In this document: positions 35,030-44,023 of the stretch, one piece after another
How positions within the stretch are numbered: the first letter of the stretch is position 1
How the letters are laid out: each line of letters opens with the position of its first letter
NCBI RefSeq assembly: GCF_014196845.1
Contig: NZ_JACIEM010000005.1
Location: forward strand, 62,001-126,000
Direction: 5' to 3'
DNA length: 64,000 bases
Source of the DNA: Aurantimonas endophytica
Lineage (GTDB): Bacteria; Pseudomonadota; Alphaproteobacteria; Rhizobiales; Rhizobiaceae
Program-made: the position numbers and the translations under genes
The notes under the pieces: model-generated
Database searches by the model: none
What the model was told of the DNA's origin: nothing
Seen by the model: the letters and a program-made list of their open reading frames with translations, nothing else

Positions 35030-35947
35030 ATGCTTCTCTACATGGCACAACGGATCGGCCTGGCAGTCTGCGTCTGCCTGGCCGTCTCGCTGCTGGCTTT
35101 CCTCCTCCTCAACGCGTCCGGCGACGTCGCGTCCGCCATCGCCGGGGAGGAGGCGACGCCGGCCCAGCTGGCGGCCATCCGCACGGAACTGGGCCTCGAC
35201 CGGTTCTGGCTGATCCGCTACGCGGAATGGCTCGGCAACGCGCTCCGGGGCGATTTCGGCAATTCGCTGTTCTTCAAGCAGCCGGTGGCCGACCTGATCT
35301 TCTACCGCCTGCCGAACACGCTGACGCTGGCTTCGCTCGCGGCGCTGGTCATGTTGTGCCTGGCGGTGCCGCTGGGCGTTCTTGCCGCGCTCTGGCCGGG
35401 ATCCATCGTCGACCGGACGGCGCTCGCCATCGCGGTCATGGGCCAGGCGATGCCGAATTTCTGGTTCGGCCTGATCCTGATCGTCGTCTTCTCGCTGATG
35501 CTCGGCTGGGCGCCGGCCTCGGGCTCGACGACCCTCGGTCACTTCATCCTGCCGGCGATCGCGCTCGGCTACTATTCCACTCCGCCGATGATGCGGCTGA
35601 TCCGAGCCGGCATGATCGAGGCGCTGTCCTCCGACTACATCCGGACCGCCAGGGCCAAGGGCGTCAGGACGGGCAAGGTGATCTTCAAGCACGCGCTGCG
35701 CAACGCCGTCATCCCGGTCGTGTCGCTGCTCGCCGTCCAGTTCGGCAACATGCTGGGCGGGTCGGTGGTCATCGAGACCGTCTTCGGCATCCAGGGGCTG
35801 GGCTACCTCGCCTGGGAATCGATCTCCCGCATGGACCTGCCGGTCGTCCAGGCGATCCTCCTGATCGTCGCGGTGTTCTATATCGCGCTGGTTCTCCTGT
35901 CCGACATGGTCAATTCCTGGCTCGACCCGAGGATCCGCATCCAATGA
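35030..35947 (+). CDS. Peptide-type ABC transporter permease (DppB-like)
   Basis: A 305-residue permease with six membrane segments, starting MLLYMAQRIGLAVCVCLAVSLLAFLLLNASGDVA, with LGLDRFWLIRYAEWLGNALRGDFGNSLFFKQPVADLI near 58-93, both typical of DppB/OppB. The coupling loop DYIRTARAKGVRTGKVIFKHALRNAVIPVVSLL is near 203-235. It is 41 bases after the binding-protein gene and overlaps the next permease by 4 bases. Confidence 0.92.
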   Translation: MLLYMAQRIGLAVCVCLAVSLLAFLLLNASGDVASAIAGEEATPAQLAAIRTELGLDRFWLIRYAEWLGNALRGDFGNSLFFKQPVADLIFYRLPNTLTLASLAALVMLCLAVPLGVLAALWPGSIVDRTALAIAVMGQAMPNFWFGLILIVVFSLMLGWAPASGSTTLGHFILPAIALGYYSTPPMMRLIRAGMIEALSSDYIRTARAKGVRTGKVIFKHALRNAVIPVVSLLAVQFGNMLGGSVVIETVFGIQGLGYLAWESISRMDLPVVQAILLIVAVFYIALVLLSDMVNSWLDPRIRIQ

Positions 35948-36846
35948 GCGTTGTCGATCCGGTCATCGTCGCACCCCCGGCCGGGCAGGGTGCGCCCAAG
36001 AGCGATGCGTGGCGGCGTCTGCGCCGCAACCCGACCTTCCTCCTCGGCGCCGGCGTCTTCCTGCTGATCCTCGCGGTGGCGATCTTCGCGCCGCTGCTCG
36101 CGCCCTACGACCCGTACTCGCAGAGCATGAGCAACCGCGTGGTGCCGCCGGTCTGGATGGATCGCGGTTCGTGGGACCATGTTCTCGGGACGGACGGACT
36201 CGGCCGCGACTATCTCAGCCGCATCATCTATGGCGCGCGGATCTCGCTGCTGATCGCCGTCTTCACGGTCATCACTTCGGGCCTGATCGGCACGACGCTC
36301 GGCGTTCTTGCCGGCTATTTCGGCGGCAAGATCGACCTTTTGATCAACTTCTTCATCATGACGCGGCTGACGCTGCCGGTGGTGATGGTGGCGCTGGCGG
36401 TGGTCGCCCTGTTCGGCGGGTCGCTGACCGTCGTCGTCCTGGTGCTGGGGTTCCTTTTGTGGGACCGCTTTGCCGTGGTGACGCGGTCGGCGACGCAGCA
36501 GTTGCGCAACCAGGAATACATCCAGGCGTCCCGCTCGCTCGGCTTCACCACGCGGCAGATCATCTTCCGCGACGTCCTGCCGAACATCTTCGACCGGCTG
36601 GCGGTCATCGCCACCTTCGAGATGGCGCAGGCGATCCTGCTGGAAGCGGCCCTTTCCTTCCTCGGACTGGGCGTCCAGCCACCGACGCCCTCCTGGGGGC
36701 TGATGGTCGCCGAAGGGCGGCAGTTCCTGCTCTTCGACCCCTGGCTGATCATGATCCCCGGCGCGGCGATCTTCGTCCTGGTGATGGCGATCAACCTTGC
36801 CGGCGATGGCCTTCGGGATGCCATGGCGCCCGAGAACCGAAACTGA
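35944..36846 (+). CDS. Peptide-type ABC transporter permease (DppC-like)
   Basis: A 300-residue permease of the DppC/OppC type. A cytoplasmic N-terminus precedes FLLGAGVFLLILAVAIFAPLLAPYDPY near residues 31-57. The extracellular HVLGTDGLGRDYLSRIIYGARISLLIA motif is near 80-106, and the coupling loop EYIQASRSLGFTTRQIIFRDVLPNIFDRLAVIATFEMAQAILLEAALSFLGLG is near 194-246. It overlaps the DppB-like gene as ATGA. The two permeases form the membrane channel for the fused ATPase encoded after the M20 gene. Confidence 0.92.
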   Translation: MSVVDPVIVAPPAGQGAPKSDAWRRLRRNPTFLLGAGVFLLILAVAIFAPLLAPYDPYSQSMSNRVVPPVWMDRGSWDHVLGTDGLGRDYLSRIIYGARISLLIAVFTVITSGLIGTTLGVLAGYFGGKIDLLINFFIMTRLTLPVVMVALAVVALFGGSLTVVVLVLGFLLWDRFAVVTRSATQQLRNQEYIQASRSLGFTTRQIIFRDVLPNIFDRLAVIATFEMAQAILLEAALSFLGLGVQPPTPSWGLMVAEGRQFLLFDPWLIMIPGAAIFVLVMAINLAGDGLRDAMAPENRN

Positions 36847-36873
36847 CATGCAATTGATACTGGAGTGACAGCC

Positions 36874-38271
36874 ATGTCCGATGGAATTGGCACGCGCGAA
36901 AGCGGTATAGCCGCCGCCCGGGAGTATGTGACCGGCGGCACCTTCAAGGCCGAGCTGGCGCGGCGCGTCGCCGTCCCGTCCGAGAGCCCGCGCGAGGATT
37001 CTGGTCCGGATCACCGGCGCTATCTGACACAGGAGATCGCGCCGGATCTCGAGGCGATGGGCTTCACCACGCGCATCCTGGAGAACCCCGCCGCCGAGCG
37101 CCTGCCGGTGCTGTTCGCGGAGCGCATCGAGGATGCCGCGCTGCCGACGATCCTGACCTATGGCCACGGTGACGTGCTCTGGGGCATGGGCGGTGACTGG
37201 AAGGAAGGGCGCGATCCCTTCCGGCTGGACGAGGCGGACGGCCGCCTGTTCGGTCGCGGCACGGTCGACAACAAGGGCCAGCATACGATCAACATCGCCG
37301 CGCTTCGCTGCGTGCTGGAAGCCAAGGGCAAGCTCGGTTTCAACGTCAAGGTGATGATCGAGATGGGCGAGGAGAGCGGCTCGCCCGGTCTCGTCGAGAT
37401 CGCCGCGGCCCATCGCGACCTGTTCGCGGCGGACGTCCTCATCGCCTCGGACGGACCGCGCACGGCGCCGGGCACGCCGACCATGTTCCTCGGCGCGCGC
37501 GGCGGCATGGGCTTCCACCTCATCGCCGACGAGCGCCCGGGCGCCTACCATTCCGGCAACTGGGGCGGCCTGCTGGTCAACCCGGGGATCCGGTTGGCGC
37601 ACGCGCTGGCGACCATCACCGACGCCAAGGGCCGCCTGGCCATCCGCGAATGGACGCCGGGCGAGATCCCCGCAAACGTTCGCAAGGCGCTGTCGACCAT
37701 CTCGCTCGAACCGGACGCCAGCGATCCCGAGACCGACCCCGAGTGGGGCGAGCCCGGCCTGGTCGGTCCCGACCAGGTGTTCGGCTGGTCCAGTTTCGAG
37801 GTTCTCGCCTTCACCTGCGGGCGTCCCGAGGCGCCGGTCAATGCCGTGCCGGGCAATGCCCGCGCGACCTGCCAGCTGCGCTACGTCGTCGGCGTCGAGA
37901 CCGATCGCATCCTGCCGGCACTGCGCGAGCATCTCGACGCGCACGGGTTCCAGGACATCGCGATCGAGCCGATGAAGCGTGGTTTCTTCACCGCCACCCG
38001 GACCGACCCGGACAATGAGTGGGTGCGCCTCGTCGCTGCCTCGATCGAGCAGACGACCGGCAAGGCGCCGGCGATCCTGCCCAATCTCGGCGGCTCGCTG
38101 CCGAACGAGATCTTCGTCGAGACGCTCGGCATGCCGACGGTATGGGTGCCGCACTCCCACCGCGCCTGCGGCCAGCACGCCCCCGACGAGCACATGCTGC
38201 TCTCGGTTGCGGAAGAGGCCGCCATGATGATGGCCGGGATTTTCCACGACATCGGCGAGCGGGCGGCATGA
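36874..38271 (+). CDS. M20-family metallopeptidase (first copy)
   Basis: A 465-residue M20 peptidase with no signal peptide, so cytoplasmic. Metal-site residues are visible in TYGHGDVLWG (His, near 93), GRGTVDNKGQHTIN (Asp, near 127), EMGEESGSPG with the catalytic Glu pair, the following Asp in IASDGPRT, and a C-terminal His in VPHSHRACGQHAPDEH. A dimerisation lid lies between. It probably hydrolyses the peptide-like substrate imported by the surrounding ABC system. The ATG at 36874 was preferred over a GTG 9 bases earlier because the TGGAG ribosome site is better spaced. It overlaps the ATPase gene by 4 bases. Confidence 0.87.
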   Translation: MSDGIGTRESGIAAAREYVTGGTFKAELARRVAVPSESPREDSGPDHRRYLTQEIAPDLEAMGFTTRILENPAAERLPVLFAERIEDAALPTILTYGHGDVLWGMGGDWKEGRDPFRLDEADGRLFGRGTVDNKGQHTINIAALRCVLEAKGKLGFNVKVMIEMGEESGSPGLVEIAAAHRDLFAADVLIASDGPRTAPGTPTMFLGARGGMGFHLIADERPGAYHSGNWGGLLVNPGIRLAHALATITDAKGRLAIREWTPGEIPANVRKALSTISLEPDASDPETDPEWGEPGLVGPDQVFGWSSFEVLAFTCGRPEAPVNAVPGNARATCQLRYVVGVETDRILPALREHLDAHGFQDIAIEPMKRGFFTATRTDPDNEWVRLVAASIEQTTGKAPAILPNLGGSLPNEIFVETLGMPTVWVPHSHRACGQHAPDEHMLLSVAEEAAMMMAGIFHDIGERAA

Positions 38272-39917
38272 GCCAGACCGAGCGCGAACCCGTCCTGGCG
38301 GTCGACGGTCTGACCGTCGACCTGCCGAAGAGCGGCGATCGGCCTCACGCGGTGGAAGAGCTTTCCTTCCGTGTGAACGCCGGCGAGATCGTCTGCATCG
38401 TGGGGGAATCGGGCTCGGGCAAATCCGTCACGGCCTTCACCACGATGGGGCTCCTGCCGAAGGCGCTGAAGCCTTCGGCCGGCCGCGTGGTGTTCGAGGG
38501 ACGCGACATCCTGACCATGCGGCCGCGCGAGCATGTTCGCCTGCGCGGCAACCGCATGGCGATGATCTTCCAGGAGCCGATGACCTCGCTCAACCCGTGC
38601 TTCACGGTGGGCGACCAGATCGAGGAAGTCTTCAAGGCGCACAGCAGTTTCGGCAAGGCCGAGCGCAAGGCGAAGACGCTGGCGCTGATGGAGGAGGTGC
38701 ATCTCCCGGACGTCGATCGTATCTACCGCTCCTATCCGCATCAGCTTTCCGGCGGGCAGCGGCAGCGCATCGTCATCGCGATCGCCCTCGCCATGAACCC
38801 GTCGCTGCTGATCGCCGACGAGCCGACGACCGCGCTGGACGTGACGACGCAGGCGCAGATCCTGCTGCTGATGAAGCGGCTGAAGGACACGCACGGCGCC
38901 GGCATCCTCTTCGTCACCCATGATTTCGACGTCGTGGCCGAGATTGCCGACCGGGTCGTGGTGATGGAGAAGGGACGGATCGTCGAGGAAGGTCCGGCCG
39001 AGCAGGTCCTGTCGAGCCCGCAGCATCCCTACACCCGCCAGCTGATCGCCGCGGTGCCCCCGCGTCGCGCGGCCGAGCCCGAGCCGCTGCCCGCCGACGC
39101 CGAGACCGTGCTGGAGGTGAAGGGGCTGGCCAAGACTTTCCACGTCGCGCGCAGCTTCCTGTCGCCGGAGCGCACGGTTCACGCCGTGCGGCCTGCCACG
39201 TTCAGCCTGAAGCGTGGCGAGACCCTCGGCATCGTCGGCGAGTCCGGCTCCGGCAAGACGACGCTGGTGCGGACGCTGATCCGGCTGATCGAACCCGACG
39301 GCGGCGGCGAGACGCTGATCAGTGGCACCGATTTCGCTTCCCTGCCGAAGGAGAAGCTTCGGCGCTTCCGGAGCCAGATCCAGATCGTCTTCCAGGATCC
39401 CTACGGCTCGCTCAATCCGCGCCGCACGATCGGCGACCAGCTGGTCAGCGCACCGATCAATTTCGGCATGGCGAAGGACGAAGCGTGGAAACGGGCGCAC
39501 GAACTGATGCGCATCGTTCGCCTCGATCCGGAGGCTCTCGCGCGTTACCCGTCGCAGTTCTCCGGCGGACAGCGCCAGCGCATCTGCATCGCGCGCGCGT
39601 TGATGATGGAGCCGAAGATCCTGATCGCCGACGAGGCGGTCTCGGCGCTCGACGTCTCGGTGCAGAAGGAGGTGCTGCAACTCCTCAAGGACGTCCGCGA
39701 CCGCATGGGGCTGACCATGCTGTTCATCACCCACGACCTGAGGGTAGCAGCGCAGATTTCCGACCGGATCGCGGTCATGAAGAACGGCGAGATCGTCGAG
39801 ATGGGCACGGCCCGCGCCGTCTTCGAGCACTCGACGAACGATTATACGAAGTCGCTGCTCGCCTCGATGCCGGGCATGAACTGGGACGTGCCGCAGATCG
39901 AGCCGGCCCGTGCCTAA
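38268..39917 (+). CDS. Peptide-type ABC transporter fused ATP-binding protein (DppD-DppF-like)
   Basis: A 549-residue protein with two ABC ATPase domains. Domain 1 (about residues 8-255) has Walker A GESGSGKS near 44, LSGGQRQRIVIAIAL near 158 and LLIADEPTTALD near 178. Domain 2 (about 280-540) has Walker A GESGSGKTT near 323, FSGGQRQRICIARALM near 431 and ILIADEAVSALD near 451. Each domain is followed by the YTRQL/YTKSLL tail typical of oligopeptide ATPases. It replaces separate DppD and DppF subunits. The start overlaps the first M20 gene (ATGA). Confidence 0.92.
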   Translation: MSQTEREPVLAVDGLTVDLPKSGDRPHAVEELSFRVNAGEIVCIVGESGSGKSVTAFTTMGLLPKALKPSAGRVVFEGRDILTMRPREHVRLRGNRMAMIFQEPMTSLNPCFTVGDQIEEVFKAHSSFGKAERKAKTLALMEEVHLPDVDRIYRSYPHQLSGGQRQRIVIAIALAMNPSLLIADEPTTALDVTTQAQILLLMKRLKDTHGAGILFVTHDFDVVAEIADRVVVMEKGRIVEEGPAEQVLSSPQHPYTRQLIAAVPPRRAAEPEPLPADAETVLEVKGLAKTFHVARSFLSPERTVHAVRPATFSLKRGETLGIVGESGSGKTTLVRTLIRLIEPDGGGETLISGTDFASLPKEKLRRFRSQIQIVFQDPYGSLNPRRTIGDQLVSAPINFGMAKDEAWKRAHELMRIVRLDPEALARYPSQFSGGQRQRICIARALMMEPKILIADEAVSALDVSVQKEVLQLLKDVRDRMGLTMLFITHDLRVAAQISDRIAVMKNGEIVEMGTARAVFEHSTNDYTKSLLASMPGMNWDVPQIEPARA

Positions 39918-39951
39918 CGGAGAGGGCACCCGAAGCGGAGGGACGGACAGC

Positions 39952-41331
39952 TTGGACACCGCGAACGAGCCGATGCTGGCGCCCGTCTTCCGCCACATCG
40001 CCGCGAACGAGGACGCCTTCGTCGACCGGCTGATCGACTATCTGCGCCAGCCTTCGATCAGCGCTCAGGACATCGGCATCCGCGAGGTCGCCGCGCTTCT
40101 CGAGACGATGCTGGGCGCCATGGGCATGGACGTCGAGGTCGTCGAGACTGCAGGCCATCCGATGGTCGTGGGTTCGCTACCGCCCAAGCCGGGCCTGCCC
40201 ACAATCCTGTTCTATGGCCATTACGACGTGCAGCCGCCCGAGCCGCTGGAGGCCTGGACGAGCCCGCCCTTCGAGCCGACCATCCGCGACGGGCGCATCT
40301 ACGCGAGGGGCGCGGGTGACAACAAGGGGCAGCATTTCGCGCAGATCCTGGCGATCGAATCCTGGCTGAAGGTGCACGGCGACCTGCCCTGCAACGTGAA
40401 GATCCTGCTCGAGGGCGAGGAGGAGGTGGGCAGCCCGCATATCGAGGCGTTCGTCGAAGCCAACCGGGATCTGCTCAAGGCCGATCTCGTGGTGACGGCG
40501 GACGGGCCGCTCGACGCGTCCGGCAAGCCGGTGATCATGTTCGGCACCCGCGGCGCCGTGCGCTTCGATCTCGTCGCGCGGGAAGCCGGCCGGGACCTCC
40601 ATTCCGGCAATTTCGGCGGCATCGCGCCGAACGCGGCGTGGACGCTGGTGCATCTGCTGGCGACCATGAAGAGCCCGGACGGGACGATCACCATCGACGG
40701 GATCTACGACGACATCGTGCCGCCCGGGGAACGCGAGCGCGCTGCCGCCGATGCGCTGCCCGTCGACCTCGACGCGCTGAAGCGGGAAATCGGCATCCGA
40801 GAACTCGACCCGCCGCACGACCGCCCGCTGTTCGACCGGATCATGTTCCAGCCGACGCTCACCATCAACGGCATCGTCGGCGGCTATACCGGCAAGGGGA
40901 TCAAGACGGTCATCCCCTGCGAGGCGCGGGCCAAATGCGACATGCGCCTGGTCGACGGGATGGCGCCGGAGACGATCCTGTCACTCGTCGAGGACCACGT
41001 GCGCCGGCACGCGCCGGGCGTCGAATTCGTGCGGCAGGGCGGCGGCAAGCATCCGTCCAAGACGGACATGGATCACCCGTTCGCCGACGCGCTGATCCGC
41101 GCGGTGACGCTTGGCCACGAACAGCCGCCGCTGCTCTACCCGATGATCGGCGCCAGCGGGCCCGACTCCGCCTTTACCCGCATCCTCGGCATACCGGCGT
41201 TCTTCGTTCCCTATGCCAATGCCGACGAACGCAACCATGCGCCCGACGAGAACATCGGGCTCGAATTCTTCCACAAGGGCATCCGCACCGGCGCGGCGAT
41301 CATCGAGCAGATCGCGGCGTCCGTCCGTTAG
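39952..41331 (+). CDS. M20-family metallopeptidase (second copy)
   Basis: A 459-residue M20 dipeptidase-like protein, distinct from the first copy. Metal-site residues lie in LFYGHYDVQPPEPLEAW, ARGAGDNKGQHFAQ, LEGEEEVGSPHIEAF and VTADGPLDASG, with a C-terminal His in DERNHAPDEN. The group matches the peptidase/deacylase branch near carnosinase-like dipeptidases. The TTG at 39952 is chosen because a GGAGGG ribosome site lies 9 bases upstream; a GTG at 39910, overlapping the ATPase stop, and an ATG at 39973 are alternatives. It lies directly after the ABC genes, so uptake and hydrolysis are likely coupled. Confidence 0.85.
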   Translation: MDTANEPMLAPVFRHIAANEDAFVDRLIDYLRQPSISAQDIGIREVAALLETMLGAMGMDVEVVETAGHPMVVGSLPPKPGLPTILFYGHYDVQPPEPLEAWTSPPFEPTIRDGRIYARGAGDNKGQHFAQILAIESWLKVHGDLPCNVKILLEGEEEVGSPHIEAFVEANRDLLKADLVVTADGPLDASGKPVIMFGTRGAVRFDLVAREAGRDLHSGNFGGIAPNAAWTLVHLLATMKSPDGTITIDGIYDDIVPPGERERAAADALPVDLDALKREIGIRELDPPHDRPLFDRIMFQPTLTINGIVGGYTGKGIKTVIPCEARAKCDMRLVDGMAPETILSLVEDHVRRHAPGVEFVRQGGGKHPSKTDMDHPFADALIRAVTLGHEQPPLLYPMIGASGPDSAFTRILGIPAFFVPYANADERNHAPDENIGLEFFHKGIRTGAAIIEQIAASVR

Positions 41332-41358
41332 CGCCATGCAGACCTTAGAAGTGTCAGC

Positions 41359-42444
41359 ATGACCATGCTCAGCGCCTTCCATCCTGCCCGATTCGACTAT
41401 CCCCGCTTCGCGCTGGCGCTCGGGATCGGCGGGCTCGGCACGGCGGCCTTTCTCTATATGGGATGGCCGCTGCCCTGGATGCTGGGCGCCATGCTCGCCT
41501 GCACGCTGGCCGCCTTGGTGAAGCTGCCCGTCCGGGCGCCGATGATCGTGCGCCCGCCGATGTCGGTGGTGCTCGGGGTCCTGCTCGGCGCGAGCTTTTC
41601 GGCCGACATGGTAAGCCGGATGGGGGCCTGGATCCCGACGCTGGCCGGGTTGATGCTGTTTCTCCTCGTCTCCGGGGCGGCCTGCGTCGCCTATTTCCGC
41701 AAGATCGGCGGCTACGACCTGCCAACGGCCTATTTCGCCGGCATGCCGGGCGGTCTGATCGAGATGGTGCTGCTCGGCCAGGCCCGCGGCGGCGACGCGC
41801 GCCGCATTGCGCTCGTCCATTCGATCCGCATCCTTCTGACGGTGTCCTGCCTGCCGTTCCTGATCCCCGCGCTCGGCGGGGGCGACATCGGCACCGGCGC
41901 CGCCACCGGCGCGCCGATCGGCGGGGCGAGCCTTGAGTCGGTGCTCTGGCTCATCGGCACCGGCGTGCTGGGCGCCATTCTCGGCCGCAGGCTCAAGCTG
42001 CCCGCCCCCTATCTTCTCGGTCCGATGATCGCCAGCGGCGCGGTTCATCTCGCCGGCTGGACGCATACGGCGCCGCCGCGCGAGATCGTCTGGATCGCCC
42101 AGCTGGTGCTCGGCGTCACGCTCGGCTGTCGCTTCGTCGGAACGGCGCCGAGCGAGATGCTGCGGACGCTGGTCCTGTCCCTGGGATCGTTCGTCATCCT
42201 GATCGCCAGCGCGGTCGCCTTCGCGTTCGCTCTGGCCGCCCTGACTCCGCTCGACGTGGTTTCCGTGGCGCTTGCCTACGCGCCAGGAGGGCTGGTGGAG
42301 ACGAGCGTCATCGCGCTCGCCTTGCAGATCGAGGTCGCCTTCGTCGCCACCCATCACATCGTCCGCGTGGTCCTCGTCATGGCGGCCGCCGCGCCGATCT
42401 TCCGATGGGTCGACCGGAAGAAACAAAGCCAGCAGAGCGAATAG
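41359..42444 (+). CDS. AbrB-family integral membrane protein
   Basis: A 361-residue membrane protein of the AbrB/AimC family (once called ammonia monooxygenase-like regulators). It is built of two internally similar halves of about five membrane segments each. Family motifs include GWPLPWMLGAMLACTLAAL near residues 33-51, LGVLLGASFS near 72, GGYDLPTAYFAGMPGGLIEMVLLGQARGGDARRIALVHSIRI near 116-157, and APGGLVETSVIALALQIEVAFVATHHIVR near 310-338. It is probably a small-molecule transporter. It follows the second M20 gene by 27 bases, so it may export or import a product of this peptide pathway. Confidence 0.82.
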   Translation: MTMLSAFHPARFDYPRFALALGIGGLGTAAFLYMGWPLPWMLGAMLACTLAALVKLPVRAPMIVRPPMSVVLGVLLGASFSADMVSRMGAWIPTLAGLMLFLLVSGAACVAYFRKIGGYDLPTAYFAGMPGGLIEMVLLGQARGGDARRIALVHSIRILLTVSCLPFLIPALGGGDIGTGAATGAPIGGASLESVLWLIGTGVLGAILGRRLKLPAPYLLGPMIASGAVHLAGWTHTAPPREIVWIAQLVLGVTLGCRFVGTAPSEMLRTLVLSLGSFVILIASAVAFAFALAALTPLDVVSVALAYAPGGLVETSVIALALQIEVAFVATHHIVRVVLVMAAAAPIFRWVDRKKQSQQSE

Positions 42445-42475
42445 CGGGATAGCCGTCAGCGACTGGCGGCGTTCC

Positions 42476-42497
42476 AGCCGGTGTCGGCCGGCTTGTT
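42476..42497. terminator. Weak hairpin between convergent AbrB-family and aspartokinase genes
   Basis: A 6-bp stem AGCCGG/CCGGCT with a 6-base loop, followed on the plus strand by TGTTC. It lies in the 52-base space between the two convergent stops. Confidence 0.35.
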
Positions 42498-43942
42498 CAG
42501 GCTGCGAGCTTCCCAGCGCAAGGAGCGGCCCCGCTGGCGACAAGGCCCTTGTGCAGGGCCCGGATCGTCGCCTCGAAATCGCGCTCCTCGACGACGACCT
42601 GCAGATCCACCTTGCGGATCAGGTCGTGGACCCCGAGCGGCACGATGCCGGCTTCCGAGAGCACGGCGATCGCCTTGCCGAGCGTGCTGATGCCGCCGAG
42701 GTCCCGGCCGATCGCCGACACCAGGGCCAGCTTGCGCAGGTTGATGCCGGCATTGGGAAACGCCTTGGAAAGATCGGCCTCGACGCGCTTGATCGCCTGC
42801 ATCGAGCCTTTCAGGAAATGCGTGATCGTGTTGGCGTTGGAAGTCTTGGCGATGATCCAGACCTTGTGCCGGCGCAGCGCCTCGAGGATCTCGCTGTCGT
42901 AGCCCTTGACCCCGACCATGTCCTGGTCGTGGAATTCGAAGGCGAAGACGCCCTTGAGGCCGGTGACGATCTCCACCCCCGGTCGCGTCGTGAGGTTGTC
43001 CGAGCGGATCACCGTTCCGGGATGGTCGGGCTCGAAGGCGTTCTTGACGCGCAGGGGAATGCCGGCCTGGCGCAGGCTCTTGGCCGCACGAGGATGGATC
43101 GCCTCCATCCCCATGTTCGAGAGCTGGTCGGCAACGTCGTAATTGGTCTCGCCGATGACCCGCACTTCATCCGCACCGACGACGCGGGGATCGGCCGACG
43201 ACAGATGGAATTCCTTGTGAATGATTGCCTCGGCGGCCTTGGTCATCACCGCCACGCGCGACAGCGTCACCTCGGAATACCCCCGGTCATACGTCTCCAT
43301 CAGCGTTTCGGTGCATTGGGCATAGCCCGTCACCACCGGCAGCTCCCGGCTGATATCGATGTCGGCGAAGGCCCGCGTGATTGCCTCGTCGAGCGGCAGC
43401 TGCCCGTCCTCGCACCAACCGGTCAGGTCGACGAACCGTGCGCCGACCCCGTGGCTCTTCAGCAGCAGCGCGGTGTTGTGCGCCGACTGCGCCTCGCCGA
43501 GCGAGGAGAGCATCTCGCGCACCGTCATCAGATGCTGCTCGAGCTGAAAATGCCCGAACGAGCAGAGCCGCGCCAGATCGATGAGGCAGGAGCGAACGCC
43601 TTCGATCCGCTCCCTGACGAAGCGGTCCGCGGCGTCGCGCAGTTCCTGATCGTCGAAGATCTCGGCATTCTTGTCGAGCATCCGCCGCGCCACATGGCTG
43701 AGCGCTTCGCCCCAGCTCCCGCCGCTCTCGGCGCCGGCGAACAGCTTGTAGACGCCCGGCTCGCCCGACTTCTTGTGCTCCAGCAGGGCGTCGGTCATGC
43801 CGGCATAGGCGGAGACGACGAAGATGCGGTTGTAGAGGGCCTCTCCCGAGCGCTCGCCGATCAGGACGGTATCGAGCAGTTCGGCGGTGCGCGACATCGA
43901 CGTGCCGCCGATCTTTTCAACACTATGAGGCGCTTTGGGCAT
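42497..43942 (-). CDS. ask: Ectoine-specific aspartate kinase Ask_Ect
   Basis: A 481-residue aspartokinase. The catalytic domain begins at VEKIGGTSMSR near residue 9, has VVSAYAGMTDALL near 43 and TGYAQCTETLMETYDRGYSEVTLSRVAV near 206-233. Two ACT-type regulatory repeats follow from about residue 335. It belongs to the ectoine-associated branch and is the last gene of the minus-strand ect operon. It supplies aspartyl phosphate, and so aspartate semialdehyde for EctB. Location at the end of ectABCD, 81 bases after ectD, supports the assignment. A dedicated, less feedback-sensitive kinase is the known role of this branch. Confidence 0.92.
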   Translation of the reverse strand: MPKAPHSVEKIGGTSMSRTAELLDTVLIGERSGEALYNRIFVVSAYAGMTDALLEHKKSGEPGVYKLFAGAESGGSWGEALSHVARRMLDKNAEIFDDQELRDAADRFVRERIEGVRSCLIDLARLCSFGHFQLEQHLMTVREMLSSLGEAQSAHNTALLLKSHGVGARFVDLTGWCEDGQLPLDEAITRAFADIDISRELPVVTGYAQCTETLMETYDRGYSEVTLSRVAVMTKAAEAIIHKEFHLSSADPRVVGADEVRVIGETNYDVADQLSNMGMEAIHPRAAKSLRQAGIPLRVKNAFEPDHPGTVIRSDNLTTRPGVEIVTGLKGVFAFEFHDQDMVGVKGYDSEILEALRRHKVWIIAKTSNANTITHFLKGSMQAIKRVEADLSKAFPNAGINLRKLALVSAIGRDLGGISTLGKAIAVLSEAGIVPLGVHDLIRKVDLQVVVEERDFEATIRALHKGLVASGAAPCAGKLAA

Positions 43943-44023
43943 GAAGTCTCCAGTGCCGGTCCCGGCGGACGGGAACGGTCGAGTTTGTCGGTAAGTCGTC
44001 CGCGGATGCGCTGTTGACGCCGC

